Assembly: GCF_000518785.1 (NCBI RefSeq)
Contig: NZ_JAEG01000002.1
Span: forward strand, 248,001 to 312,000
Length of the DNA: 64,000 nucleotides
Reading direction: 5' to 3'
DNA from: Paenirhizobium selenitireducens ATCC BAA-1503
Lineage (GTDB): Bacteria > Pseudomonadota > Alphaproteobacteria > Rhizobiales > Rhizobiaceae
Shown here: piece after piece, positions 8,354 through 17,880 of the stretch
Layout: each line of letters opens with the position of its first letter
Numbering within the stretch: position 1 is the first letter of the stretch
Notes under the pieces: model-generated
Seen by the model: only the letters and a program-made list of their open reading frames with translations
What the model was told of the DNA's origin: nothing
Databases searched by the model: none
Position numbers and translations under genes: made by a program

Positions 8354-10552
8354 TCAGTTGGTGCCCTTGAGGTCGACCGGGAAGAACAGGGTCTCGCCCG
8401 AGGAGTCGTCGACACCGTCATTGTCGGTGACGGCAAAGGCCTTGCCTTCGGCGTCGAAGGTGAAGCCCTCGAGCTTGTCGAGGACATAGCCGTTGGTCGC
8501 GGCCTTGAGGTCCGGCAGGAAGTCGTGGACTTCCTCCTTGGTGACCAGCGGCAAGGCCTCGCCGATCTTGGCCGGCTTCAGGTCGGCAATCGCCACGCGG
8601 TAGAGCTTCTTGATCTTGGCGGCATCGCCGATCAGGTTGTCGCGCTCGACGATGTAGACGTGGTCGCCATGGGCGGTGATTTCGGAGAGGCCGACCCAGC
8701 CATCGGCACCCTTGTCGAGCGGGTAGCGCACGGCGCCCCATTCCTTCGCCTTCGGGTTATACGACACGAGCTTGACCGTGCCCTTGTCGTCGTCTTTCCA
8801 TTCGCGCTGGACGGCCATCCAGAGCGTCAGGTCGTCGCCTTCGCCAACCGAGGTAATGCCTTCGAAGCCGAAGCGGGTCTGGCCGGCGAGCAGTTCGACC
8901 GGCAAGCCGATTTCCGCCTTGATCTCACCCTTGGCATCAACATTGTAGATGCCGTGACCGACGAGCTTTGCCGGATCGCCTTCGGAGGCGAGCCAGAAGC
9001 CACCCTTGCCGTCAAGCGTGATGCCTTCGATGTCGAGCTTCTGGGCCGGCTGGCCTGCGCGGGTGACCGGCAGGGCCGTCGTGATGACCGCCGGCTTCTG
9101 CGTCGCGTCGACGGTGAAGATCGTCGGCTGCATGGCGTAGAAGCTGTCGTTCACGGCATAGAGCTTGCCTGCCTTCTCGGCATCGCCGACGAGGCCCGAG
9201 AGAGCGCCCCAGCCGATCGGCGCGCCGTCGACGATTTCCGAGCGGATGGTCGGATAGGCGGCTTCACCTTCGCCGAGTTCATAGAGCATGACATGCGAAC
9301 GGGCGCCGCCGTCCTCGACCAGGTCGACCTCGTTGGCGGTGGCGAACAGGTTGCGGCTCGGGATGGCGACCGCACCTTCCGGCGAAACGCCCGACGGCAG
9401 AAGCTGGACGAGTTCGGGCTCGGCGCCGGTGTCCTTGTAGACGGCGGCGATCGAGCCACGCTCGGAGAGCACGAAGAAGTACTTCTGGTCACCGAAGGTG
9501 GCGGCTTCCAGACCTTCGAGCTCGACGCCCTTGGACTTGGCGCGCTTGTCGGGGAAGTGGCCGATCTGGGCGATGGCGAGTTCGAGCGACGGGCCGGATT
9601 CGTGGAGAACCTTGCCGTTCTTGTCGAAGATGGTGAAGCTGCGCGAACCGCCCTCGTAGTCACCCTCGTTGGCGACGACGAAGCGATCGTCATCCAGCCA
9701 CTTCAGGGCGTCCGGCTCGCGCAGGACGCCGTCCTTCTTGCCGACGAACTTCAGCGCGCCGTCGGACTTGGTGTCGATGCCGGCCAGGTCGATGGCGCCG
9801 GCGGAGAAGTGGGTCTTCACCGTGCCGGTCTTGCCGTCGACGATGGCGATGTGGTTGTTCTCCTGCAGCGTCACGGCGATCTCGCCAAGGCTGTTGATCG
9901 AGACGAATTCCGGCTCCGGATCATCTGCGCCGACTTCGGCAAGGCCGGTCAGGGCGACGTGCTTGATCGAGGCGCAATCGGCAACGCCGTCCTTCAGGGA
10001 GACGATGGCGAGATCGCCCGCCGGCAGCTGCGGAAGCTCGCCTTCGTTCAGATCTTCGTCGCGCTCGTTCTCGATCGCGACGACGGCGAAGCTCTTGTCG
10101 GCGGAGACCGCGACCGAATCAGGCTGGCCGCCCAGATCACAGCTGGCGTCGATCGCCTTCGAGGCGATGTCGACGATCGAAAGCCTGCCCGACGGTTTGG
10201 CCTTGCTCTCGGAGGTGTTGACGGCGACGAGCGCCTTGCCACCGACCACGGTGACCGAGGTGGGCTCACCGTCCATCATCAGGGCGCCGGCAGCCTTCGG
10301 GGCCTTGGCGTCGGAAATGTCGACAAAGCCGATGGCGCCCAGCGGGCTGTCGGAATAGATCAGCATCATGCCGTCTTCAGTCGCCGTGATGATCTCGGCG
10401 GAGGAGACGGACTTGGCGTCCTTGTCGGCCGGAATATTGGTGGCGACGGGGAAGGATGCAATGCGATTGAAAACCTGCTCGGCGCCGGCGGGTGCGGCGA
10501 CGGAAGCCAGCAGGGCTGCGGTGAGCGCCGCGCGGGAAAAGCCATACGTCAT
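8354..10552 (-). CDS. secreted esterase-like-activity-of-phytase family protein
   Basis: 732 residues with a Sec signal peptide (1-24, ending AGA). The N-terminal half reads like a beta-propeller of LVIVD/YncE type, with repeated phrases such as AIGFVDISD, RLSIVDIAS and HIAIVDG. The C-terminal half (about 420-720) matches the phytase-like esterase domain PF13449, with GGFWLASEGDP, RFGFEGITS and LDKLEGFTFDAEGKAFAVTDND as typical segments. It probably acts in the periplasm on phosphate esters or as a cell-surface esterase; family activity is poorly proven. It is monocistronic. Strongly biased codon use (TTC, GGC, AAG) suggests decent expression. Confidence 0.8.
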   Translation of the reverse strand: MTYGFSRAALTAALLASVAAPAGAEQVFNRIASFPVATNIPADKDAKSVSSAEIITATEDGMMLIYSDSPLGAIGFVDISDAKAPKAAGALMMDGEPTSVTVVGGKALVAVNTSESKAKPSGRLSIVDIASKAIDASCDLGGQPDSVAVSADKSFAVVAIENERDEDLNEGELPQLPAGDLAIVSLKDGVADCASIKHVALTGLAEVGADDPEPEFVSINSLGEIAVTLQENNHIAIVDGKTGTVKTHFSAGAIDLAGIDTKSDGALKFVGKKDGVLREPDALKWLDDDRFVVANEGDYEGGSRSFTIFDKNGKVLHESGPSLELAIAQIGHFPDKRAKSKGVELEGLEAATFGDQKYFFVLSERGSIAAVYKDTGAEPELVQLLPSGVSPEGAVAIPSRNLFATANEVDLVEDGGARSHVMLYELGEGEAAYPTIRSEIVDGAPIGWGALSGLVGDAEKAGKLYAVNDSFYAMQPTIFTVDATQKPAVITTALPVTRAGQPAQKLDIEGITLDGKGGFWLASEGDPAKLVGHGIYNVDAKGEIKAEIGLPVELLAGQTRFGFEGITSVGEGDDLTLWMAVQREWKDDDKGTVKLVSYNPKAKEWGAVRYPLDKGADGWVGLSEITAHGDHVYIVERDNLIGDAAKIKKLYRVAIADLKPAKIGEALPLVTKEEVHDFLPDLKAATNGYVLDKLEGFTFDAEGKAFAVTDNDGVDDSSGETLFFPVDLKGTN

Positions 10553-10654
10553 GGGAAACCTCCTGTTTCCGTGAGAAAGGAACAGGAGGCTTTTGCGTCA
10601 TGCGGATGACAGGCGGATGACAATCCGGACGGATTGCGCGACGCCCCTTCCCCG

Positions 10655-11554
10655 TCAGGCGGACGTCCGTTCCTTGCGCATCTCGGCCGTCATGAGGAAC
10701 AGCGAGGCGCCGAGGATCAGCAGCGCTCCGAGCCACAGATAACCGGCCGGCGCATAGCCGAAGACCAGCCAGCCGGCGAGCACGTTGAGCGGCAGCTTCA
10801 GGTCGTCGAAGGGCTGCACATAGGCCGCATCCGCCGCGTTATAGGCAAGCGTCAGCAGATACTGGCCGACGACCGTCAGGAGGCCCGCCGCAAGCAGCAG
10901 CGCCAGGGCAAGGCCGGTCGGCACGGCGAAGCCCGAGGCGAGCGCCAGCCCGGCATTGATCGGCGTCAAAAGCACCAGCAGCCAGACCGTGATCGTCTCC
11001 GGCGGCTCGAAGGCCGTCAGGTTCTTCATCATCAACGACGATCCGCCCCACAGCAATGCCGACAGGATCGGCAGGAGTGCCGCCAGCGAAAACGTGTCCG
11101 CCCAGGGCTGCAGGATGATCATCGCACCGACGAAACCGACGAGCGTCGCCACCCAGCGGGGCCAGCCGACGCTCTCGTCAAGGAAGAGCCTCGCGCCGAT
11201 GATGATGAAAAAGGGCGAGGTCATGACCAGCGCGATCGCCTGCCAGATCGGCACGGTGGCAAGCCCGGTGACCCAGGCCTGCACGCCGAGAGCGGCGAGC
11301 AGAACGCGCAGCAGATGACGCCAGGGATAGTGCGTGCGCATCGCCCGCAGGCCGAGCTTGAAAAGCAGCGGCAGCGACAGCACCAGGGCGAAGCCATATT
11401 GCCAGAAGGCCGTGGAGGCCGGCGGGAAGGCCAATGTCATCGCCAGCCACTGGGTCGCGACATTGAGCAGGGCGAAGGCGATACCCGCCAGCACCATGTA
11501 GGAGGCTCCGGCAAAAGCGCGGGAGCGGGAGAGCGTAAGGGAGCTCTGATTCAT
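10655..11554 (-). CDS. ribN: FMN-riboswitch-controlled DMT permease, probable riboflavin importer RibN
   Basis: 299-residue EamA/DMT transporter with 10 hydrophobic helices. I chose the ATG at 11554 (MNQSSLTL) because GAAGGAAAG sits just upstream; the frame runs open to 11737, but that part is the riboswitch leader. An FMN riboswitch precedes it on the same strand (11735-11884), so its cargo is very likely riboflavin or a flavin. RibN, the riboflavin importer first described in Rhizobium leguminosarum, belongs to this same DMT family and has an FMN riboswitch. The helix-5/helix-10 region (AYVQPFDDLKLPLNVLAGW) is typical of this subgroup. A ribH gene elsewhere in the window suggests that synthesis and import coexist. 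Confidence 0.85.
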   Translation of the reverse strand: MNQSSLTLSRSRAFAGASYMVLAGIAFALLNVATQWLAMTLAFPPASTAFWQYGFALVLSLPLLFKLGLRAMRTHYPWRHLLRVLLAALGVQAWVTGLATVPIWQAIALVMTSPFFIIIGARLFLDESVGWPRWVATLVGFVGAMIILQPWADTFSLAALLPILSALLWGGSSLMMKNLTAFEPPETITVWLLVLLTPINAGLALASGFAVPTGLALALLLAAGLLTVVGQYLLTLAYNAADAAYVQPFDDLKLPLNVLAGWLVFGYAPAGYLWLGALLILGASLFLMTAEMRKERTSA

Positions 11555-11734
11555 GTTTCTTTCCTTCATCGAGGACCAACACAAATCAGGACGCATGAGG
11601 GCATTCGCGAAAGGGCCCGCCTGGACGAGCCTACCCGCTTGCACCGCCATCCGGAAACCGAACGGCATACGCAGGCCAAGCCGCCTGCATCCGGACAAAT
11701 CCATCCGGAAACGCGGCGCCACGACCAATTGCCT

Positions 11735-11884
11735 CATTCTCTTTCATCCGGACTATGACCGTCGGCTCCGGAATTCAACCGGATCTGCTGACCCTCCCGG
11801 AACAAGCCCGGAAGGCGCTCGCGGGCTTGGAAGCAAGCTTCCTTACCGCCGGTGGGGACTTGCACCCCGCCCTGAGAACGAATG
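11735..11884 (-). ncRNA. FMN riboswitch (RFN element)
   Basis: On the minus strand the conserved RFN blocks appear in order: AGGGCGGGGTGCAAGTCCCC, ACCGGCGGTAA, AGCCCGCGAGCGCC, GGTCAGCAGATCCGGT, CCGGAGCCGACGGT, and AGTCCGGATGAAAGAGAA closing P1. It binds FMN and represses the downstream gene when FMN is plentiful. About 180 nt separate it from the ribN start. That leader has no evident U-run terminator, so control may act at translation or by alternative pairing. Confidence 0.95.
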
Positions 11885-11944
11885 CCGGAAAACCGGCATT
11901 TCGAGCGATACGGCAAGTGCGCAGATCGCACAAGCACGCCAGAC

Positions 11945-11975
11945 GAAAAAAGCCCGGCACGACGGCCGGGCTTTC
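11945..11975 (-). terminator. rho-independent terminator of hupB
   Basis: The minus strand reads AGCCCGGC, a 6-nt loop, GCCGGGCT, then TTTTT. It lies 47 bp past the hupB stop and just ahead of the riboswitch, insulating the two transcripts. Confidence 0.85.
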
Positions 11976-12021
11976 ACTTGGTATGGCCTGCCCTGCTCCA
12001 GGCAGGGAAGCGATCAGCGGA

Positions 12022-12297
12022 TTAGCTGTTGCAGGCGTCCTTGAGACCCTTGCCAGCCGTAAACTTCGGCACGTTACGGGCCGGAATATCGACTTCAGCG
12101 CCGGTCGACGGGTTGCGGCCCTTCGAGGCTTCGCGACGAGCGACGGTGAAAGCACCGAAGCCAGCGAGGCGAACATCGCCGCCGTTCTTCAGCTCGGCCT
12201 GAACCGTTTCGAAAACGGCGTCAACGGCGGAAGCTGCATCGGCCTTGGTGAGGCCTGCCTTTTCGGCGACCGCGGATACGAGTTCGTTCTTGTTCAT
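12022..12297 (-). CDS. hupB: DNA-binding protein HU
   Basis: 91-residue histone-like protein that bends and compacts DNA. It starts MNKNELVSAVAEKAGLTKADA, and the flexible arm carries GRNPSTGAEVDIPARNVPKFTAGKGLK, typical of HU beta. I took the ATG at 12297 rather than 12333 because it gives the family length and has AGAAAGGGTGG just upstream. It has its own promoter and terminator and lies downstream of lon, the usual alphaproteobacterial order. Confidence 0.97.
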   Translation of the reverse strand: MNKNELVSAVAEKAGLTKADAASAVDAVFETVQAELKNGGDVRLAGFGAFTVARREASKGRNPSTGAEVDIPARNVPKFTAGKGLKDACNS

Positions 12298-12349
12298 GTT
12301 TCCACCCTTTCTGATTGGTATGAAACGACTCAATGGATAAGTCGGGCGG

Positions 12350-12377
12350 AGAATACGTATGCATCTGCCCTAAGCAA
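12350..12377 (-). promoter_or_regulatory. hupB promoter
   Basis: Minus strand TTGCTT (12372-12377), a 16-bp spacer and TATTCT (12350-12355), about 53 bp before the HU start. Inferred from consensus and position. Confidence 0.45.
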
Positions 12378-12429
12378 CTCAAAAGCACCGCAATGGCCCG
12401 GAAAACAAGCGCTTTCGGGGAGTTTGCAC

Positions 12430-12460
12430 AAAAAAGGCTGGCATTTTTGCCAGCCTTTTT
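12430..12460 (-). terminator. rho-independent terminator of lon
   Basis: An 8-bp stem GGCTGGCA / TGCCAGCC with a TTTT loop, flanked by A and T runs on both sides so that it works in either direction. It lies 44 bp past the lon stop. Confidence 0.85.
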
Positions 12461-12503
12461 CCGTTCGATGTGCCAATTTGGCAAGACTAAGGCGAAATCA
12501 GCC

Positions 12504-14921
12504 TCAATGCGCCAAAGAAGCCCCTGTTTCGTCGACTCCTTCGACGGTGCCGATGGCCGGTGTTTCGACCGTTCCGTCCCATTCAATCGGTTCAGGTACG
12601 CGGATCAGGGCGTGGCGGATGACCTCGCCCATGCGCGAGACCGGAACGATCTCAAGGTTGTTCTTGACGTTGTCCGGGATGTCCGCCAGGTCCTTGGCGT
12701 TCTCTTCCGGAATCAAGACCTTCTTGATACCGCCGCGCAGTGCCGCGAGCAGCTTCTCCTTCAGACCACCGATCGGCAGGACGCGACCACGAAGCGTGAT
12801 CTCGCCCGTCATTGCCACGTCCTTGTTGACCGGGATGCCGGTCATGATCGAGACGATGGCGGTTGCCATGGCGACACCGGCCGACGGGCCATCCTTCGGG
12901 GTTGCCCCTTCCGGAACGTGGACGTGAATGTCCGACTTGTCGAAGCGCGGCGGCTCGATGCCGAAATCGACGGCTCTGCTGCGGACGTAGGACGCCGCCG
13001 CCGAGATCGATTCCTTCATCACTTCCTTGAGGTTGCCGGTGACCGTCATGCGGCCCTTGCCCGGCATCATCACGCCTTCGATTGTCAGCAGTTCGCCGCC
13101 CACTTCGGTCCATGCCAGACCAGTGACGATACCGACCTGATCCTCGCCCTCGGCTTCGCCGTGGCGATAGCGCGGCACGCCGAGATAATCATGGATGTTG
13201 GCGGCGGTCACGGCGACCGACTTGGTCTTGCCCTTGAGGATCTCGGTGACGGCCTTGCGGGCGAGCTTCATCAGTTCCCGTTCGAACGAGCGGACGCCGG
13301 CTTCGCGGGTGTACTGCTGGATGATCGCCTTGATCGCATCGTCAGCGACCGAGAACTCTTCCGGACGCAGGGCATGTTCCTTGATCGACTTCGGCAGCAG
13401 GTGCCGCTTGGCGATCTGCAGCTTCTCGTCCTCGGTGTAGCCGGCGATCCGGATGATCTCCATGCGGTCCATGAGCGGGCCGGGAATGTTGAGCGTATTC
13501 GCCGTGGTGATGAACATCACGTTCGACAGGTCGTACTCGACTTCCAGGTAGTGGTCCATGAAGGTCGAGTTCTGTTCCGGATCCAGGACCTCGAGCAGGG
13601 CCGACGACGGATCGCCGCGATAGTCCTGACCCAGCTTGTCGATCTCGTCGAGAAGGAAGAGCGGGTTGGACTTCTTCGCCTTCTTCATCGACTGGATGAC
13701 CTTGCCGGGCATCGAGCCGATATAGGTGCGGCGATGGCCGCGGATTTCGGCTTCGTCACGGACGCCGCCGAGTGCCATGCGGATGTACTCGCGGCCGGTC
13801 GCCTTGGCGATCGACTTGGCGAGCGAGGTCTTGCCAACGCCCGGAGGGCCGACGAGGCACAGGATCGGGCCCCTGAGCTTGGTTGCGCGCGTCTGGACGG
13901 CGAGATATTCGACGATGCGCTCCTTGACCTTGTCGAGGCCGAAATGGTCCTCGTCGAGGATCTTCTCGGCGGCGTTCAGATCGATCTTGACCTTGGACTT
14001 CTTGCCCCAGGGCAGACCGAGCAACCAGTCGAGATAATTGCGCACGACGGTGGCTTCGGCCGACATCGGGCTCATATGGCGCAGCTTCTTCAGCTCCGCG
14101 TCGGCCTTTTCACGGGCTTCCTTGGAGAACTTGGTCTTGGCGATGCGCTCTTCCAGTTCGGCCATCTCGTCGCGGCCGTCTTCGCCGTCGCCGAGTTCCT
14201 TCTGGATCGCCTTCATCTGTTCGTTCAGGTAGTATTCGCGCTGGGTCTTCTCCATCTGGCGCTTGACGCGCGAGCGGATGCGCTTCTCGACCTGGAGAAC
14301 CGAGATCTCGCCTTCCATGAAGCCGAGCGCCTTTTCGAGGCGCGTCTTCACGCTCACCGTTTCCAGCATTTCCTGCTTTTCGGTGATCTTGATGGAGAGA
14401 TGCGAGGCGACCGTGTCGGCCAGCTTCGAATAGTCCTCGATCTGGCTTGCGGCGCCAACGACTTCCGGCGAAATCTTCTTGTTCAGCTTGACGTAATTCT
14501 CGAACTCCGAAACGACGGAGCGGCTGAGCGCTTCGATCTCGACCGGATCCTCGTCCGGCTCGGCGAGAACATGGGCAGTCGCCTCATAGAACTCCTCGCG
14601 GCCCGTGTAGGATTCGATCTTGGCGCGGGCGCGGCCCTCGATCAGGACCTTTACCGTGCCGTCCGGCAGCTTGAGCAGCTGGAGGACATTGGCGACGGTG
14701 CCGATCTCGTAGATCGAATCGGATGCCGGATCATCGTCCCCGGCATTGATCTGGGTTGCCAGCATGATCTGCTTGTCGGAGCCCATCACCTCTTCGAGAG
14801 CGCGAATGGACTTCTCGCGCCCGACGAACAGAGGCACGATCATGTGTGGGAAAACCACGATGTCGCGCAGGGGCAATACGGGATAGATATTGCCTTCGTT
14901 TGCTGCAGACGTTTTCGACAT
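12504..14921 (-). CDS. lon: ATP-dependent protease Lon
   Basis: 805-residue AAA+ serine protease that degrades misfolded and regulatory proteins in the cytosol. Domains in order: LON substrate-binding domain (about 10-205), coiled linker, AAA+ module with Walker A GPPGVGKT (358-365) and Walker [10 protein letters not shown] (421-429), and the protease domain with Ser680 in PKDGPSAG and Lys723 in GGLKEKL. The start at 14921 ([10 protein letters not shown]) matches family length; upstream in-frame ATGs would add a non-homologous tail. It lies between clpX and hupB. Confidence 0.98.
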   Translation of the reverse strand: MSKTSAANEGNIYPVLPLRDIVVFPHMIVPLFVGREKSIRALEEVMGSDKQIMLATQINAGDDDPASDSIYEIGTVANVLQLLKLPDGTVKVLIEGRARAKIESYTGREEFYEATAHVLAEPDEDPVEIEALSRSVVSEFENYVKLNKKISPEVVGAASQIEDYSKLADTVASHLSIKITEKQEMLETVSVKTRLEKALGFMEGEISVLQVEKRIRSRVKRQMEKTQREYYLNEQMKAIQKELGDGEDGRDEMAELEERIAKTKFSKEAREKADAELKKLRHMSPMSAEATVVRNYLDWLLGLPWGKKSKVKIDLNAAEKILDEDHFGLDKVKERIVEYLAVQTRATKLRGPILCLVGPPGVGKTSLAKSIAKATGREYIRMALGGVRDEAEIRGHRRTYIGSMPGKVIQSMKKAKKSNPLFLLDEIDKLGQDYRGDPSSALLEVLDPEQNSTFMDHYLEVEYDLSNVMFITTANTLNIPGPLMDRMEIIRIAGYTEDEKLQIAKRHLLPKSIKEHALRPEEFSVADDAIKAIIQQYTREAGVRSFERELMKLARKAVTEILKGKTKSVAVTAANIHDYLGVPRYRHGEAEGEDQVGIVTGLAWTEVGGELLTIEGVMMPGKGRMTVTGNLKEVMKESISAAASYVRSRAVDFGIEPPRFDKSDIHVHVPEGATPKDGPSAGVAMATAIVSIMTGIPVNKDVAMTGEITLRGRVLPIGGLKEKLLAALRGGIKKVLIPEENAKDLADIPDNVKNNLEIVPVSRMGEVIRHALIRVPEPIEWDGTVETPAIGTVEGVDETGASLAH

Positions 14922-15276
14922 TTTCATTCCTTTCCGACGTCCCGGCGTGAACCGGAACCTGGTGCCAATCCCCGAAGGCAACTGGCACATCTCTTGCTCC
15001 ACCAACAAGTGGAGTTCCGCGACAGTGAATTCAAGCCTGCCCAATAAGCTGCCGCACCCATATGTGACAGCGGCGTTACAGACGGCGACACAACGCTACA
15101 AAACACGCTTGCCCGACGGGCGCGGAACGGAGCGCGAGGCGCCCTGCTCCGGCCGGCGACCCGATCGGTCGCGCCGAAGCACTTTAGCTTTGTAGCCCAA
15201 CCCTCCGCTTCGGAAAACCACGGATCGCCAAATTCGCCGACTTCTTGGTCGTTTATCGCCGAAAGAAAGCATAAAC
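14922..15276 (-). other. lon upstream region, no gene seen
   Basis: 355 bp between the clpX terminator and lon. It must hold the lon promoter, but I found neither a clear sigma-70 nor an RpoH-type site. A small hairpin (CCACTTGTTGGTGG on the minus strand, near 15000) lies in the leader. No reading frame here looks coding. Confidence 0.5.
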
Positions 15277-15305
15277 GAAAAAAACCCGCCGGTGTGGCGG
15301 GTTTT
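15277..15305 (-). terminator. rho-independent terminator of clpX
   Basis: Minus strand AAACCCGCC, loop ACACC, GGCGGGTTT followed by TTTT. It lies 24 bp past the clpX stop. Confidence 0.9.
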
Positions 15306-15328
15306 CTATCGAAATAACGAGTCTCGCG

Positions 15329-16606
15329 TCAGGCGGAAGCGTTGGCTTTCTCTTCCTGCCGGTCCGAATAGATGTAGAGCGGACGAGAAGATTCGCGCAC
15401 GACGTCCTCGGAGATGACCACTTCACGAACGCCTTCGAGTTCCGGCAGTTCGAACATGGTGTCGAGCAGGATCTTTTCCATGATCGAGCGCAGGCCACGG
15501 GCACCGGTCTTGCGGGTGATCGCCTTGCGGGCAATCTCGCGAAGCGCGTCCTCGTGGAAGGTCAGTTCGATGTCTTCCATCTCGAACAGGCGCTGGTACT
15601 GCTTGACCAGGGCGTTCTTCGGCTCCGACAGGATCTGGATCAGCGCATCCTCGTCAAGGTCCTCGAGCGTCGCCAGAACCGGCAGACGGCCGATGAATTC
15701 CGGGATGAGGCCGAACTTCACCAGATCTTCCGGTTCCAGTTCGCGCAGCACTTCGCCGACGCGGCGATCGTCTTCCGCCCGAACCGTCGCGCCGAAGCCG
15801 ATGGAGGTCTTTTCGCCACGGGCCGAGATGATCTTGTCGAGGCCGGCAAAGGCGCCGCCGCAGATGAACAGGATGTTCGTCGTATCGACCTGCAGGAATT
15901 CCTGCTGCGGATGCTTGCGGCCGCCCTGCGGCGGAACCGAAGCGACCGTGCCTTCCATGATCTTCAGAAGCGCCTGCTGGACGCCTTCGCCCGAAACGTC
16001 ACGGGTGATCGAGGGGTTGTCGGACTTGCGCGAAATCTTGTCGACTTCGTCGATGTAGACGATGCCGCGCTGGGCGCGTTCGACATTGTAGTCGGCCGAC
16101 TGCAGCAGCTTCAGGATGATGTTCTCGACGTCCTCGCCGACATAGCCGGCTTCGGTGAGCGTCGTCGCATCGGCCATAGTGAAGGGCACGTCGATGATGC
16201 GGGCGAGCGTCTGGGCAAGGTAGGTCTTGCCGCAGCCGGTCGGGCCGACGAGCATGATGTTCGACTTGGCCAGCTCCACGTCACCGCCCTTGGAGGCGTG
16301 CGACAGGCGCTTGTAGTGATTGTGCACCGCGACCGAGAGGATCTTCTTGGCCTGCCTCTGGCCGATCACGTATTCGTCGAGGATCTTGATGATGTCCTGC
16401 GGCGTGGGAACGCCGTCGCGGGACTTGACCATCGACGACTTGTTTTCTTCGCGGATGATGTCCATGCACAATTCGACGCATTCATCGCAGATGAACACCG
16501 TCGGTCCGGCAATCAGCTTGCGGACCTCGTGCTGGCTCTTGCCGCAGAAGGAACAATAGAGGGTATTCTTGGAGTCACCGCCGTTGCTTCCGCTGACCTT
16601 GCTCAT
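15329..16606 (-). CDS. clpX: ATP-dependent Clp protease ATP-binding subunit ClpX
   Basis: 425-residue AAA+ unfoldase that feeds substrates to ClpP. In alphaproteobacteria it drives cell-cycle proteolysis such as that of CtrA. Visible features are the N-terminal zinc-binding domain with Cys18, 21, 40 and 43, Walker A GPTGCGKT (121-128), Walker [10 protein letters not shown] and the ClpP-docking IGF loop in TSIGFGA. The start at 16606 ([10 protein letters not shown]) has a GGAAGGATAAAG site. It lies 296 bp downstream of clpP, so it probably has its own promoter. Confidence 0.98.
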   Translation of the reverse strand: MSKVSGSNGGDSKNTLYCSFCGKSQHEVRKLIAGPTVFICDECVELCMDIIREENKSSMVKSRDGVPTPQDIIKILDEYVIGQRQAKKILSVAVHNHYKRLSHASKGGDVELAKSNIMLVGPTGCGKTYLAQTLARIIDVPFTMADATTLTEAGYVGEDVENIILKLLQSADYNVERAQRGIVYIDEVDKISRKSDNPSITRDVSGEGVQQALLKIMEGTVASVPPQGGRKHPQQEFLQVDTTNILFICGGAFAGLDKIISARGEKTSIGFGATVRAEDDRRVGEVLRELEPEDLVKFGLIPEFIGRLPVLATLEDLDEDALIQILSEPKNALVKQYQRLFEMEDIELTFHEDALREIARKAITRKTGARGLRSIMEKILLDTMFELPELEGVREVVISEDVVRESSRPLYIYSDRQEEKANASA

Positions 16607-16902
16607 GTCTTTATCCTTCCAGCACGCCGCTCCCCCGACCAGCAGGGGGCGGTCACTCACACCGCCGGCTCCGGCTGTCACCTGACGGCCGAAACCTTAC
16701 CCGATTTGGAGGTACTTACCGATCCATTCAATCCAGTTTCAGGATCGGCGGCAACGAGAACCTCTTCAAATCGCAAGGCTACGTCACAAAACCACAACAT
16801 AGCCTTAATAGGTACCAATAGCGCTTTCATCGACTGATTACACCCCCAAAGCCGATCACAAGCGGTTCATGGAAATCGAACCGCGACCAGCCGGGGCCGC
16901 AA

Positions 16903-17535
16903 TCACGCCGCGGGGGCGCCTTCGTTCTCCTGACGCGACGTCAGGATCTTGTCGATCAGGCCCCAGTCCTTGGCCTCGCCCGCTTCCATGAAATGGTCAC
17001 GATCAAGCGTCTGTTCAACCTCTTCGAGGCTGCGGCCTGTATGCTTCACATAGATTTCGTTCAAGCGGCGCTTCATCTTGATGATGTCGCGGGCGTGACG
17101 CTCGATGTCCGAGGCCTGGCCCTGGAACCCGCCGGAGGGCTGGTGGACCATGATGCGGGCGTTCGGGGTGGCGAAGCGCATGCCCTTCTCGCCGGCGGCC
17201 AAAAGCAGCGAACCCATCGACGCGGCCTGACCGACGCAAAGCGTCGAAACGGCCGGACGGATGAACTGCATGGTGTCGTAGATCGCCATGCCGGCGGTGA
17301 CGACGCCGCCGGGGGAATTGATGTAGAGGGCGATTTCCTTCTTCGGGTTCTCGGCTTCGAGGAACAGCAGCTGCGCGCAGACCAGCGACGCCATCGTATC
17401 TTCGACCGGACCGGTGAGGAAAATGATGCGCTCCTTCAGGAGGCGGGAAAAGATGTCATAGGAGCGCTCGCCGCGGTTCGTCTGCTCCACAACCATCGGC
17501 ACCAGGGCCATGGCGGTATCAACTGGATTTCTCAT
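16903..17535 (-). CDS. clpP: ATP-dependent Clp protease proteolytic subunit
   Basis: 210-residue serine peptidase forming the double-heptamer ClpP chamber. The catalytic triad is Ser106 (GQAASMG), His131 (MVHQPSGG) and Asp180 (LDRDHFM). The N-terminus [18 protein letters not shown] is typical of rhizobial ClpP. It is preceded by a heat-shock-like promoter and followed by clpX on the same strand. Confidence 0.98.
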   Translation of the reverse strand: MRNPVDTAMALVPMVVEQTNRGERSYDIFSRLLKERIIFLTGPVEDTMASLVCAQLLFLEAENPKKEIALYINSPGGVVTAGMAIYDTMQFIRPAVSTLCVGQAASMGSLLLAAGEKGMRFATPNARIMVHQPSGGFQGQASDIERHARDIIKMKRRLNEIYVKHTGRSLEEVEQTLDRDHFMEAGEAKDWGLIDKILTSRQENEGAPAA

Positions 17536-17607
17536 GTCCGTCCTTTATCAGCCTCATCCCCAAACACTCGATGCGCGGCGGGAATCAAATAAAACCTGTC
17601 AATCCCT

Positions 17608-17637
17608 ACATAGAGTGTCCGCACCCTCGACTTCAAG
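17608..17637 (-). promoter_or_regulatory. candidate RpoH (sigma-32) promoter of clpP
   Basis: Minus strand CTTGAA with CTTG at 17634-17637, then TCTATGT at 17608-17614. The alphaproteobacterial RpoH consensus is roughly CTTG, about 18 bp, CYTATnT; here 6 of 7 bases of the -10 match. It lies about 73 bp before the clpP start. The remaining 243 bp to the GGDEF gene hold no other gene that I can see. Confidence 0.45.
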
Positions 17638-17880
17638 ACTCGCGGCTCGGTTATCCTTAATACCTCGGGCGTGGATGAAGAGGCATAGACCCTTGCCCCG
17701 TCCCCGCCTATGCCGCCGCCCCCAGCAGCCACAGCTATTGCGCGGCAGTTGGTAAACCGAATGCTAATAGATACCGTCAAGCTTGTGCGAACCTGCGGTG
17801 GGCCGCCTCTGAGTAAGGACTCGTTAAACACTCTGCCCCATCTTGCGCCAATCCTCAGGACCGCACGCAAGGCCGATCCC

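Noticed and set aside
11555-11737. N-terminal extension of the ribN frame to 11737
   Set aside because: This part overlaps the 3' end of the FMN riboswitch leader, lacks homology to the permease family and has no ribosome-binding site; the ATG at 11554 does.
12333-15047. A 904-residue plus-strand frame opposite lon
   Set aside because: It is a codon-mirrored shadow of lon with high Arg/Asp/His content and no recognisable domain; lon itself is certain. The same holds for long frames opposite nuoD/C/B (1531-3279), the phytase-like gene (8336-10609), wzz (38747-40831), ftsH (42924-44735) and hppA (58009-60180).
17710-17880. N-terminal extension of the diguanylate cyclase
   Set aside because: The segment is non-hydrophobic, has no ribosome-binding site and overlaps the divergent promoter region of clpP; the GTG at 17881 starts right at the first helix.
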